Source of the DNA: Streptomyces colonosanans
GTDB lineage: Bacteria > Actinomycetota > Actinomycetes > Streptomycetales > Streptomycetaceae
NCBI RefSeq assembly: GCF_001866645.1
Contig: NZ_MLYP01000027.1
Coordinates: forward strand, 1 to 64,000
Reading direction: 5' to 3'
Length of the DNA stretch: 64,000 nucleotides
In this document: in pieces, positions 8,603-16,074 of the stretch
How positions within the stretch are numbered: the stretch's first letter is position 1
Layout: every line of letters begins with the position of its first letter
Notes under the pieces: model-generated
Database searches by the model: none
Told to the model about the DNA's origin: nothing
What the model saw: the letters and a program-made list of their open reading frames with translations, nothing else
Program-made: the position numbers and the translations under genes

Positions 8603-9058
8603 CTAGGTGTCGAACTCCGCGGCGAAGGCGGAGAAGTCGGCCGTCCTCCACTTCTGGGGCCGCATGCGGATGAGGATGTCGTCGGCCAACTGCTCGTGGT
8701 TGGCTGCCAGGTAGGCCGACGCGGTGTCAGTGTCCAGGTACCGGTGGGCCAGCGCCTCGCGCTCGGCCGGGGGCAGCGGATCCTCGATACCCACCACCGG
8801 CCCCTCCACGCTCACATAGCGGTACGGGGCCGACTCGTCCTGCACGCAGAGGCTGAATCGCCCCGCGTCGCGGATGAGGCGGGCCTTCAGCGTCTTCCGC
8901 CCGGTCTCGATCGCCACCAGCCCGCCGGGCCGGTAGGAGTACCACAGCGGAACCATCAACGGCCCACCGTCATGGCGCGGATCATCCACCCCCAGGATTC
9001 CCACGTGGAGGCCCGCAAGGAACGCTTCCCGGTCTTCGACCGACATCCTCAGATCCAC
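8603..9058 (-). CDS. pyridoxamine 5'-phosphate oxidase-like FMN/F420-binding protein
   Basis: A 151-aa split-barrel protein (VGILGVDDP.. GGPLMVPLWYSYRPGG..LVAIETGRKTLKARLIRDAGRFSLCVQDE..) typical of the PPOX-like family that binds FMN or F420. I place the start at GTG 9058 because GAGG lies eight bases upstream; ATG 9046 is an alternative with the SD too close. It is the first gene of the operon with the A-T-R enzyme (49-bp gap) and both P450s, so it may reduce or oxidise a pathway intermediate or supply a flavin-dependent step. Function is inferred only from context. Confidence 0.8.
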   Translation of the reverse strand: MDLRMSVEDREAFLAGLHVGILGVDDPRHDGGPLMVPLWYSYRPGGLVAIETGRKTLKARLIRDAGRFSLCVQDESAPYRYVSVEGPVVGIEDPLPPAEREALAHRYLDTDTASAYLAANHEQLADDILIRMRPQKWRTADFSAFAAEFDT

Positions 9059-9416
9059 GGGTACCACCTCGATCGGGCAGAGATTCGCGAACAGTGTTGG
9101 TCCTGGTGCGGAAGTTCGGGCCGATGGGGTGCCGTCCGGTCGGACCCGGGGCGGCCCTCGGCGGCGGGCCCGGGGCCCTGTCGTCCCCGGAGGGCGCCAA
9201 CGGCCTCGGGCTTCCGGCGCCTGCGGAGACACGGGAAGCCTGGCCGGGCCAGATCCTCTCCCAGACTTTCATCACACCCGGGCGGTTCGCATCCCGGGCG
9301 ACTGCGCACACGAGGCGCCCCCGCCTCCGGGAACCTCTGCGGTGAGCATGGCCGCGGGGCCCGCCCCGGTGAGTGGCAGGCCCGCATCCCTTGTCAGCAG
9401 TCGTGTCGGTGGTCGT
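9059..9416. other. intergenic region upstream of the A-T-R operon
   Basis: 358 bp with no supportable gene; the overlapping frames lack starts with SD and any family resemblance. It should contain the promoter of the minus-strand biosynthetic operon, but I see no convincing -10/-35 pair or operator. Confidence 0.5.
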
Positions 9417-9956
9417 CTATCGGTAGTCCTCGGGATGGGACTGCATCCAGGTGTTGACCATCTCGCGAGTGTCCAGCAGAAGCTTCTGGTGCCGTTCGAG
9501 GTTCGGGAAGGAATAGTCACCGTCGAGGGCGTCGTGCATCGCGTGGATCCGGGCAATGGGTTCGGCGAAGTGCCTGGTTTCCTTCGGACTGGCCTTCATC
9601 GAGTTGCAGAGATCGCCGAGATTGGCCAGCACTCGGGTGAGGAAGTACTCGCAGTTCCCCGGGGTGGTGCAGCCGTCGTCATAGGTGGCCTGGAGCACGG
9701 CGAAAGCGTCCCGGACCTGCGGCACCGCCGCTCCGGGCGCGGCATCCGTGGTCGGATAGCCGGCCGTCTCGGAAGGGCTTGCCGCCGCTGGGTCGGCGCC
9801 GGCGTCGCTGCTCACGGCTACGGTCGGCGCGGCCGCTGATGGAACCGTGCCCGGGGCCGCCGCCGTGGAGCCGCCATGCCCGGACGAGCATGCCGCCAGC
9901 AGGAGCGCCGCCGCCAGTGTCGACGCCGTACGACGCGCGGCTCGGACTGAACTCAC
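9417..9956 (-). CDS. secreted lipoprotein of unknown function
   Basis: A 179-aa protein with a short basic N-terminus, a hydrophobic stretch and the lipobox LLAAC, so it is probably anchored to the outer face of the membrane. A Ser/Ala/Pro-rich linker follows, then a helical domain (about 80-179) with two Cys close together (DDGCTTPGNCEYF) and another at DLCNSM. GTG 9956 is chosen because it places the signal peptide at the N-terminus and has GGGGGA upstream. I do not recognise the family. The CTTPGNC segment may form a disulfide outside the cell. Confidence 0.7.
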   Translation of the reverse strand: MSSVRAARRTASTLAAALLLAACSSGHGGSTAAAPGTVPSAAAPTVAVSSDAGADPAAASPSETAGYPTTDAAPGAAVPQVRDAFAVLQATYDDGCTTPGNCEYFLTRVLANLGDLCNSMKASPKETRHFAEPIARIHAMHDALDGDYSFPNLERHQKLLLDTREMVNTWMQSHPEDYR

Positions 9957-10149
9957 GCTTTTCCCCCAGTGATCGACTTCTCGTGCCCCTGCATAGCAGC
10001 CCGAGCGACGCCCTGTCCAGCACTCACTGCTCGGTGAGCGGGACCATGTACCGGCGCGCAGGCACAAGCGGTGCTTTGGACCTACGGTGGTCGAAGAGGG
10101 GCGGGCAAGCCGAACCGGTGGTCGGACCGGTAGCGCGAAGGAGGCTGCG

Positions 10150-10446
10150 ATGGAGGAGCACTTCGTCTGGGTGACGACGCGCCGCATTCGGCCGGGCACC
10201 CTGGAGGACTTCGAGGGGGCGTGGCGGCCCGGTCCCCACCCACAGGGTCTGCGCCGCGCTTTCGCGTACTGGTCCGAAGACGGACAGGAGATCACCGGGC
10301 TGTCGTTCTGGGACTCCAAAGAGTCATGCGACTCGTGGCGAACCTCCGAGTCGGAAGCGCAGCGGCGCGCCGCCATGGCCCCGTACGTGGTCGAGGAGCG
10401 GGAAGGCTTCTATCACGGCCGTGAACTCATCCTCCCCCACAAGTAG
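10150..10446 (+). CDS. small monooxygenase-like (ABM-fold) protein, hypothetical
   Basis: A 98-aa cytosolic protein: MEEHFVWVTTRRIRPGTLEDFEGAWRP..YWSEDGQEITGLSFWDSKESCDSW. The pattern of a beta strand, a helix and a conserved W-D-S-x-E region resembles the dimeric alpha/beta barrel of antibiotic-biosynthesis-monooxygenase-like proteins. That assignment is by eye and tentative. The start is well supported by AAGGAGG five bases before the ATG. It is monocistronic, ending at a strong bidirectional hairpin. Confidence 0.65.
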   Translation: MEEHFVWVTTRRIRPGTLEDFEGAWRPGPHPQGLRRAFAYWSEDGQEITGLSFWDSKESCDSWRTSESEAQRRAAMAPYVVEEREGFYHGRELILPHK

Positions 10447-10611
10447 CTGAGCGGCACGGCTTTCAACCCCTGTGCAACCTGGTGAGGTTGACGCCGAGTC
10501 GGAGCCGCGCCGCACACGGGTGTCAGGCTGCCGGGGGACGCACCAACGTGTTCTCCCCGGAGCGGCCGGCGAGGTAGTCCTCGCCGAACGCTTGCTGCAG
10601 CAATGTACGCC

Positions 10612-10649
10612 GTGGCTCCACCCTCCGCAGAAGCGGCGGGTGGAGCCAC
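10612..10649. terminator. bidirectional hairpin terminator
   Basis: Arms GTGGCTCCACCC (10612-10623) and GGGTGGAGCCAC (10638-10649) pair perfectly, with an inner CCGC-AGAA-GCGG stem. It lies between convergent genes (10446 + and 10664 -), the expected position for a shared terminator. No U-tract, as is common in Streptomyces. Confidence 0.7.
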
Positions 10650-10663
10650 CGGAGCCATCGGTC

Positions 10664-11686
10664 TCAGCTTCCCGCGCCCAGGTCGAAGACGATCCGGGCC
10701 TGGATCTCTGCGCGCAGTACGGCATCGATCGAGTCGTTGACGGAGACGAGCGGACGCGTCTCGTAGATGACCTTGGTGCGGCCGGCCGCGTGCAGTTGGA
10801 AGACCTCCGCGAGGTCCTGCCGCGTACCGACGATGGACCCGATCACCGAGGTGCCGTTGAGGACGGTGTCGAAGATCGGCACCTGGATCGTGCCGTGCGC
10901 GGGCATGGCCACCATGACCAGCTTCCCGCCGCGCCGCAGACCGGAGTTGACGGCCTCGAACGCGGCCGGGTTCACCGCGAGAGCGATCGCCGCGTGAGCG
11001 CCGCCGTGCCGTTTCAGCTCCGCGCCGACGTCCTGCTTGCGGGCGTCGATGACGATGTCGGCGCCGAGTTCGGTGGCGAGCTCCAGCTTGTCGTCGGTGA
11101 CGTCGATCGCGGCGACCGTCGCGCCTGCGATCTTGGCGTACTGCAGGGCCAGGTGGCCGAGGCCGCCGACGCCGGAGATCGCGACGAGTTGCGTGGGCTT
11201 GACGTCGGCGACCTTGAGGGCCTTGTACGTGGTGACGCCCGCGCAGGTCAGCGGAGCGGCGTCGAAGGCGGTGACACCCTCGGGCACCCGCTGGGCGAAG
11301 TCGGCCCAGGCCAGCATCTTCTCGGCATAGCCGCCGTCGCAGCCGTAGCCGGTGTTGATCTGCTGCTCGCACAGCGTCTCCCAGCCGGACAGGCAGTGTT
11401 CACAACGTCCGCACGCCTTGCCCAGCCACGGCACCGCGACCCGCTGCCCCACGGTCAGATGGGTGACGCCCTCGCCGAGCTTCTCGACCAGGCCGACGCC
11501 CTCGTGGCCGGGCACGAACGGCGGGTTGGGCTTGACCGGCCAGTCGCCGTGCGCGGCGTGGATGTCGGTGTGGCACAGCCCGCAGGCCTCGACACGGATA
11601 CGGACCTGGCCGGGGCCGGGCTCGGGATCGGGGCGCTCCTCGATGACCAGGGGCTCTCCGAAGGCTTGTACGACCGCTGCCTTCAT
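10664..11686 (-). CDS. adhP: zinc-dependent alcohol dehydrogenase (AdhP-like)
   Basis: A 340-aa medium-chain dehydrogenase. Catalytic zinc ligands are in CGLCHTD and GHEGVG. The structural zinc lobe supplies four Cys (CGRC.HC..C in GKACGRCEHCLSGWETLCEQ), and the nucleotide-binding motif is GVGGLGHLALQYAK. It oxidises or reduces alcohols and aldehydes with NAD(H). The ATG at 11686 has GGAGAG upstream. It begins 28 bp after the stop of the universal stress protein gene, so the two form an operon. AdhP next to Usp is a recurrent actinobacterial hypoxia/redox arrangement; its role in reoxidising NADH under low oxygen is inference. Confidence 0.92.
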   Translation of the reverse strand: MKAAVVQAFGEPLVIEERPDPEPGPGQVRIRVEACGLCHTDIHAAHGDWPVKPNPPFVPGHEGVGLVEKLGEGVTHLTVGQRVAVPWLGKACGRCEHCLSGWETLCEQQINTGYGCDGGYAEKMLAWADFAQRVPEGVTAFDAAPLTCAGVTTYKALKVADVKPTQLVAISGVGGLGHLALQYAKIAGATVAAIDVTDDKLELATELGADIVIDARKQDVGAELKRHGGAHAAIALAVNPAAFEAVNSGLRRGGKLVMVAMPAHGTIQVPIFDTVLNGTSVIGSIVGTRQDLAEVFQLHAAGRTKVIYETRPLVSVNDSIDAVLRAEIQARIVFDLGAGS

Positions 11687-11714
11687 GGTCTCTGCTCTCC
11701 TCAGCGGGGGCGTG

Positions 11715-12620
11715 TCAGTCGTGCGGGACGACGGCGACGGGGGCGGTGGCATGGTGGAGGACTGCGTGAGTGAAGGGCCCGACGTGGACACCGATGGCGG
11801 CGCGGCGGATACGGCGGCCCACGACGACCAGCGAGGCCTCCCGGGAGGCGTCGATCAGGAGGGTCGCCGGGCTGCCGAAGTGGGACTCCTCGACGACCTC
11901 GACGTCGGGGAACTTCTCCCGCCAGGGGCGCAGGACCCTCGTCAGGGCGGTGGCATCGCCCTGCGCCAGCGACTGGTGTGTTCCGGCGTCCAGAGGCATG
12001 CCGTAGGCGAAGTAAGGCGGCGGGTTCCAGCCGTGCACCACGCGCAGCGGCGCCTTGCGGCGTGCGGCGGCGTCGAAGGCGAACCCGATCAGCGTCTCAT
12101 CGGGTTCGCCGATGTCGAGCCCGAGGACGACGGGGTGGAAGGGGGTGGCGGTGGAGGGGATGCCGGCAGCGTCCGTCTTGTGCTCGTCCGTGGCCTGCGC
12201 GCCGGCACGGACCAGGACGACCGGGTGGTCGGTGGATGCCACGACGGCTAGGCCGACCGAGCCGACCAGGAAACCGCCGATCCCGCTCAGGCCGCGTGAG
12301 CCGAGGACGAGCAGTTCGGCGTCCTGTGCCGCGCGGGTCAGGGCCTCGGCGGGCCGTCCGGTGAGCTGCTCGGTGGTCACGTCGAGGCCGGGGTGGCGCT
12401 GTCGCAGGCCCTCGGCGGACTCTCGCGGAAATCGCTCGGTCCAGTACTGACGGGTCTCGGCACCGAGGATCTGTGCCAGCGCCACGGGCTCGGGCATCGG
12501 CTCCCAGACCTGGACCAGCTTCAGCGGAAGTCCGCGCAGCTGCGCCTCACGGGCCGCCCACTCCGCGGCGGCACGGCTCTCGGGCGAGCCGTCGAGGCCC
12601 ACGGTGATGGTGCGGGACAT
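11715..12620 (-). CDS. tandem universal stress protein
   Basis: A 301-aa protein with two UspA domains. Domain 1 (1-145) starts MSRTITVGLDGSPESRAAAEWAARE and carries the ATP-binding loop GSRGLSGIGGFLVGSVG. Domain 2 (155-301) ends in VVGRRIRR..VGPFTHAVLHHATAPVAVVP, a less canonical G-2x-G-9x-G(S/T) loop. In actinobacteria such tandem Usps belong to dormancy or hypoxia regulons. ATG 12620 is preferred: AGGAGG lies eight bases upstream, whereas the in-frame GTG at 12629 overlaps it. It is first gene of the usp-adhP operon, with a perfect dyad directly upstream. Confidence 0.9.
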   Translation of the reverse strand: MSRTITVGLDGSPESRAAAEWAAREAQLRGLPLKLVQVWEPMPEPVALAQILGAETRQYWTERFPRESAEGLRQRHPGLDVTTEQLTGRPAEALTRAAQDAELLVLGSRGLSGIGGFLVGSVGLAVVASTDHPVVLVRAGAQATDEHKTDAAGIPSTATPFHPVVLGLDIGEPDETLIGFAFDAAARRKAPLRVVHGWNPPPYFAYGMPLDAGTHQSLAQGDATALTRVLRPWREKFPDVEVVEESHFGSPATLLIDASREASLVVVGRRIRRAAIGVHVGPFTHAVLHHATAPVAVVPHD

Positions 12621-12634
12621 GATCTCCACCTCCT

Positions 12635-12653
12635 GAATCGGGGGACCCGATTC
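12635..12653. promoter_or_regulatory. perfect dyad before the usp-adhP operon
   Basis: Arms GAATCGGG and CCCGATTC separated by GGA, directly abutting the AGGAGG of the usp gene. It could be an operator or, in the transcript, a hairpin that presents or hides the ribosome binding site. Confidence 0.45.
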
Positions 12654-12804
12654 CAGTGTCGTGTTCAGGGGGTTCAGGGGTTTTCGGGGTTGTTCGGGGC
12701 AGGGACCGCTGGTTCCGCGGCCGGGACGAGGGACTCGTGTCGGGACGAGGTCTGTGTACAGGACGGCGGAGCGGACACCGGGCGAACTCCGTCCCGCCGT
12801 GGGG

Positions 12805-13437
12805 TCAGCGCAGCCAGACGTGGTCGCGGACGAACGGCAGCCGCGCCCACAGCCGGCCCAGGCCCCAGGTGGCGCCCGCGCCCGCGGCCGCCATGGCGAT
12901 CAGCGCCGCCGCGTAGATCACGTGGTAGTTGACGATCGGATTCGTCGACATGGTCGGCGATCCGTCCGTCTGGTGCCTGGCCGGTGGCCAGGCGGCGATC
13001 CACATCAGCGCCAGCATCGCCGTACCCGCCGCCGCGGCCGGACGCAACGCCACACCTGCCATGACGGCCACACCGACACCGAGAAGACCGAGCATGAACA
13101 GCCAGTCCGCCCACCAGGCACCGGCCCACGAGTGGAACGTCGACGCCATCGGCCCCACCGCAAGGGAGCTGAGGAAGCCCCTCGTCGGCGACCCGCCGTC
13201 GATCCAGCCCTTGCCGGATGCCGTGGAGTAACCAAGGCCGAAGGTCTTGTCCAGGAACGCCCACAGGAAGATGAACCCGGTCACGATGCGCAGGGCCGCG
13301 AGGGCGTGGACCCCCGCGGTGTGTGTGACGGCATGTGCCGACACGGTGGACGTGGGGGCGGCGGCGGAGGCACGGTGCCGGCGGAAGGTCGGCAGGTGGA
13401 AGGCCGGGCCCCGGTGAGGATGCTCATGCGCGGCCAT
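12805..13437 (-). CDS. DoxX/DoxD-like integral membrane protein
   Basis: A 210-aa protein with a His/Arg-rich cytosolic N-terminus (1-40) and four to five hydrophobic segments: LAALRIVTGFIFLWAFLDK, WLFMLGLLGVGVAVMAGVAL, AAAGTAMLALMWIAAWPP and YAAALIAMAAAGAG. The motif LRxxxGxxFLWAFLDKTFGLGYS is typical of DoxX/DoxD family proteins (thiosulfate:quinone oxidoreductase-type or oxidoreductase partner subunits). The quinone or redox partner is unknown here. It lies upstream of the usp gene on the same strand, separated by 184 bp, and is divergent from the HPF-like gene. Confidence 0.8.
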   Translation of the reverse strand: MAAHEHPHRGPAFHLPTFRRHRASAAAPTSTVSAHAVTHTAGVHALAALRIVTGFIFLWAFLDKTFGLGYSTASGKGWIDGGSPTRGFLSSLAVGPMASTFHSWAGAWWADWLFMLGLLGVGVAVMAGVALRPAAAAGTAMLALMWIAAWPPARHQTDGSPTMSTNPIVNYHVIYAAALIAMAAAGAGATWGLGRLWARLPFVRDHVWLR

Positions 13438-13566
13438 GACAGTGATCCCTTCGGGGATGTTCAGGTCGTCGTTCTCCTGACACGCCCTACTTTCCTCGGG
13501 TGCGCCGCATCGTGCCGGATGCCGAAGGTCTCGACTGGTGGGGCTGAACGTCCCTGTGCCGTGAGG

Positions 13567-13596
13567 CCCGATGCACCGGCGGGCCGGTGCATCGGG
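13567..13596. promoter_or_regulatory. 30-bp near-perfect palindrome
   Basis: Arms CCCGATGCACCGGC (13567-13580) and GCCGGTGCATCGGG (13583-13596), 14 of 14 paired, with only GG between. It lies in the divergent gap between the DoxX-like and HPF-like genes, 130 bp from the DoxX start. With a two-base centre it fits a protein operator better than an RNA terminator, but either is possible. Confidence 0.5.
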
Positions 13597-13609
13597 GATG
13601 GCGGCTTCC

Positions 13610-13624
13610 GGGCCCTTTGGTCCC
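13610..13624. promoter_or_regulatory. DosR/DevR-like dyad (candidate)
   Basis: GGGCCCTTTGGTCCC resembles the GGGAC-n5-GTCCC form of DosR/DevR boxes, with one mismatched pair. It stands 86 bp upstream of the HPF-like gene, amid genes often controlled by such regulators. A weaker copy GGGACCTGACAGCCC follows at 13631-13645. No DevRS pair is in the window. Confidence 0.35.
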
Positions 13625-13709
13625 CCTCCTGGGACCTGACAGCCCTGGGCGAGGGCTGCTTCTCACAGAAGTCTGGAGCCGCAGCCCTCGATCAGAAGGA
13701 GCGGAGCAG

Positions 13710-14099
13710 ATGACTGCCAAGCATGCCGGTACCCGCCTCAGCACCGTGGTCGCCGTACGGGTGCGAGCGGACGGGGTGGTGGACGAGGAAGCACTGGCCT
13801 ACGCCCAGGCCAAGGTCGACGCGGTTCTCAGCAGGCCGGGGCTTCCACCCGCCGGCGGTGAGGTGAGGATCACCAAGGCGGCGGCGCACCACACCGCGCA
13901 GCCCTGGTCCGCCGTGGCCGAGCTCGTCGTGGGGAACGCGTATGTGGTCGTACATGCCCAGGAGGCGACGGCGCATGAACTGGCGGACCGGCTGCAGAAC
14001 CGGCTGCGTGGCCAGATGATGCGGGCTCTGCACCGCAGCGATACTGCCCGCAGGTCGGCCATGCCGCCTCCGTGGCGCAGCGGCCGAGCCGCGAGCTGA
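13710..14099 (+). CDS. HPF/RaiA-like ribosome-hibernation-type protein
   Basis: A 129-aa protein whose segment RVRADGVVDEEALAYAQAKVDAVLSRPG.. PVRITKAA-like strand ..WSAVAELVVGNAYVVVHAQEATAHELADRLQNRLRGQM matches the beta-alpha-beta-beta-beta-alpha order of the HPF/RaiA (sigma-54 modulation) N-terminal domain. The long hibernation-factor C-terminal domain is absent. Such short copies accompany Usp and DoxX genes in actinobacterial stress clusters. The ATG follows AGAAGGAGCGG. The call rests on fold pattern and context, not on a diagnostic motif. Confidence 0.6.
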   Translation: MTAKHAGTRLSTVVAVRVRADGVVDEEALAYAQAKVDAVLSRPGLPPAGGEVRITKAAAHHTAQPWSAVAELVVGNAYVVVHAQEATAHELADRLQNRLRGQMMRALHRSDTARRSAMPPPWRSGRAAS

Positions 14100-14111
14100 C
14101 GGGAGCCGGGT

Positions 14112-14165
14112 GCGGGAGCGGGAGCGGACGAGAGTGGGGCATGACCCCCGCGGTGCCGCTCCCGC
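14112..14165. terminator. hairpin between convergent genes
   Basis: GCGGGAGCGG-type sequence at 14112-14127 can pair with GCCGCTCCCGC at 14155-14165, with an inner GTGGGG/CCCC pairing. It sits between the stops of the HPF-like (+) and flavoprotein (-) genes and is a plausible bidirectional terminator. Confidence 0.45.
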
Positions 14166-14198
14166 CCACTCGCCCCGATCCGTCATGACGGGTGGGTG

Positions 14199-15656
14199 TC
14201 AGTCGCGGTCGAGTTGGTAGGCGGCGAGGAGGAAGAGCCAGATCTCACTGACGGTGGGGAAGCACGCGATCGCGTGGCGCAGGCGTTTGAGCGGGACCTG
14301 GCCGGCGACCGCGACGGTCGCCGAGTGCAGCAGCTCGCTGACTCCCGGGCCGACGAAGGTCACTCCGAGCAGCACGTCCCGGTCGACGTCGACGACCAGG
14401 CGGGCCTGGCCCTGGTAGTCGTCGGCGTAGAGGTTGGCGCCCTGGGCGGCGTTGAAGGCGAGATCGACGATCTTGACGCGGTGGCCGGCGCGTTCGGCCT
14501 GCGCGGCGGTCAGGCCCACGGCGGCCGCCTCGGGGTCGGTGAAGAACACCTGCGGGACGGCGTGCTGGTCGGCGGTGGTGGCGTGATCGCCCCAGGGGGC
14601 GTCGTCCAGCGGGCGGCCGGCGGCACGGGCACCGATGGCGTCGCCCGCGGTACGGGCCTGGTACTTGCCCTGGTGGGTGAGGAGGGCTCGGTGGTTGACG
14701 TCGCCGAGGGCATACAGCCACTCCCCCTCTACGCCCTGGACCAGGCAGGTCGTGTCCACGTCCAACCAGGACCCGGGGGTGAGCCCGACGGTGTCCAGGC
14801 CGATGTCGTCGGTGCTCGGGGTACGCCCGGTGGCGAACATGACCTCATCCGCCTCCAGCTCGCCACCGTCGTCAAGGGTGAGGGTGACGGGTCCGCCGGG
14901 ATCCGGGCGGCGCAGGGCGGTCACCTGCACGCCGGTCCGCACCTGCGCCCCCGCGTCGACGAGGCCCTGGGCGACCAGCTCGCCCGCGAAGGGTTCCATG
15001 CGGGGAATCAGCCCATGGCGGGCGAGCAGGGTGACCTGAGAGCCGAGGCCCTGCCACAGGGTGGCCATCTCCACGCCGACGCCACCGCCGCCGACGATGG
15101 CAAGGCGGCCGGGCACGGTACTGGAGTCGGTGCCATGGCGGTTCGTCCAGGGCCTGGCTTCCCGGATGCCCGGGATGTCGGGCAACGCGGGTCGGCTGCC
15201 CGTGGCGACGGCCACCGCGTGCCGGGCACTGAGGGTCTGACGTGATCCGTCGTCCCGGGTGACCGTGACGCGGCGGCGGCCGTCGAGGCGGCCGTGGCCG
15301 CGGTAGAGGTCGGCGCCGATGGACTTGACGAACCGGGCCTGTCCGGAGTCGTCCCAGTCGGTGACGTAGCGGTTGCGGCGGGCGAAGACCCGGTCACTGT
15401 CGGGCCGGCCGGTGACAGCCTGCCGGGCTCCGTCCACACGGCCGGCGTCGGCCACCGCGATGACCGGCCGCAGCAGCGCCTTGCTGGGAACGCAGGCCCA
15501 GTAGGAGCATTCGCCACCGACGAGTTCCCGCTCCACGACGGCTACGGAGAGGCCGGCTGCGCGGGCGCGGTCGGCGACGTTCTGGCCGACCGGTCCGGCG
15601 CCCAGCACGATCACGTCATAGGGGGTGGTTTCGGGGGTCTCGTGCGGTTGGCTCAT
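14199..15656 (-). CDS. pyridine nucleotide-disulfide oxidoreductase
   Basis: A 485-aa flavoprotein of the mercuric reductase/lipoamide dehydrogenase family. The FAD motif is VLGAGPVGQN (residues 17-26), the redox-active disulfide is GGECSYWACVPSKALLRP (Cys50, Cys55), and the NAD(P) motif is VGGGGVGVEMA. A second FAD motif FATGRTPST is followed by YALGDVN. The C-terminal dimerisation domain includes the PQVFFTDPEAAAVGLT signature. The usual His-Glu pair near the C-terminus is not obvious, so the disulfide substrate cannot be named; there are no N-terminal metal-binding Cys, arguing against mercuric reductase. It is convergent with the HPF-like gene and divergent from the SDR. Confidence 0.88.
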   Translation of the reverse strand: MSQPHETPETTPYDVIVLGAGPVGQNVADRARAAGLSVAVVERELVGGECSYWACVPSKALLRPVIAVADAGRVDGARQAVTGRPDSDRVFARRNRYVTDWDDSGQARFVKSIGADLYRGHGRLDGRRRVTVTRDDGSRQTLSARHAVAVATGSRPALPDIPGIREARPWTNRHGTDSSTVPGRLAIVGGGGVGVEMATLWQGLGSQVTLLARHGLIPRMEPFAGELVAQGLVDAGAQVRTGVQVTALRRPDPGGPVTLTLDDGGELEADEVMFATGRTPSTDDIGLDTVGLTPGSWLDVDTTCLVQGVEGEWLYALGDVNHRALLTHQGKYQARTAGDAIGARAAGRPLDDAPWGDHATTADQHAVPQVFFTDPEAAAVGLTAAQAERAGHRVKIVDLAFNAAQGANLYADDYQGQARLVVDVDRDVLLGVTFVGPGVSELLHSATVAVAGQVPLKRLRHAIACFPTVSEIWLFLLAAYQLDRD

Positions 15657-16074
15657 TGCTTCCTCGCATCACGGTCGGTGCTGATCCCGAGCTGTCCGGG
15701 GGCTGCTTGACGACGGTCGGCGTCGTGCTCGCGGAGCTGGTCGCCGCGGTCTTGGTTCGCGCGAGCCGGGTGGTCTGCCGACGACGGTCTCCGCCGATGC
15801 ATCCGGGCTCCCGTCGTCGGCGGCACCGGCTGCTGGAGCCGCCCTGAGCTGCGTCTCGGCGATGTGCGCGCTCTTATGGACGTGTGAGCCGACGATCACC
15901 ACTCGCCATTGTTGCCCTCGCCGGTGGCGTTCGCCAGCCGTCCACGGACGGAGCCCCTCCGACCGGAACGATGACCAGGCATGCGTTTTGCGCTCCGCGA
16001 AAGCCGCCCTGCACGAGCCGTGGTACCGGTACGTTCACGCTCCCGAGACCGTCTTTTCACCATCGGGAGGGACA
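15657..16074. other. intergenic region between divergent oxidoreductase genes
   Basis: 418 bp containing the start regions of the flavoprotein (-) and SDR (+). A 77-aa minus frame (15669-15902) is low-complexity Arg/Pro/Ser and lacks an SD, so I do not call it. No clear operator seen. Confidence 0.4.

Noticed and set aside
15669..15902. 77-aa minus frame between the flavoprotein and SDR
   Set aside because: Low-complexity Arg/Pro/Ser tail, no SD, no family pattern.
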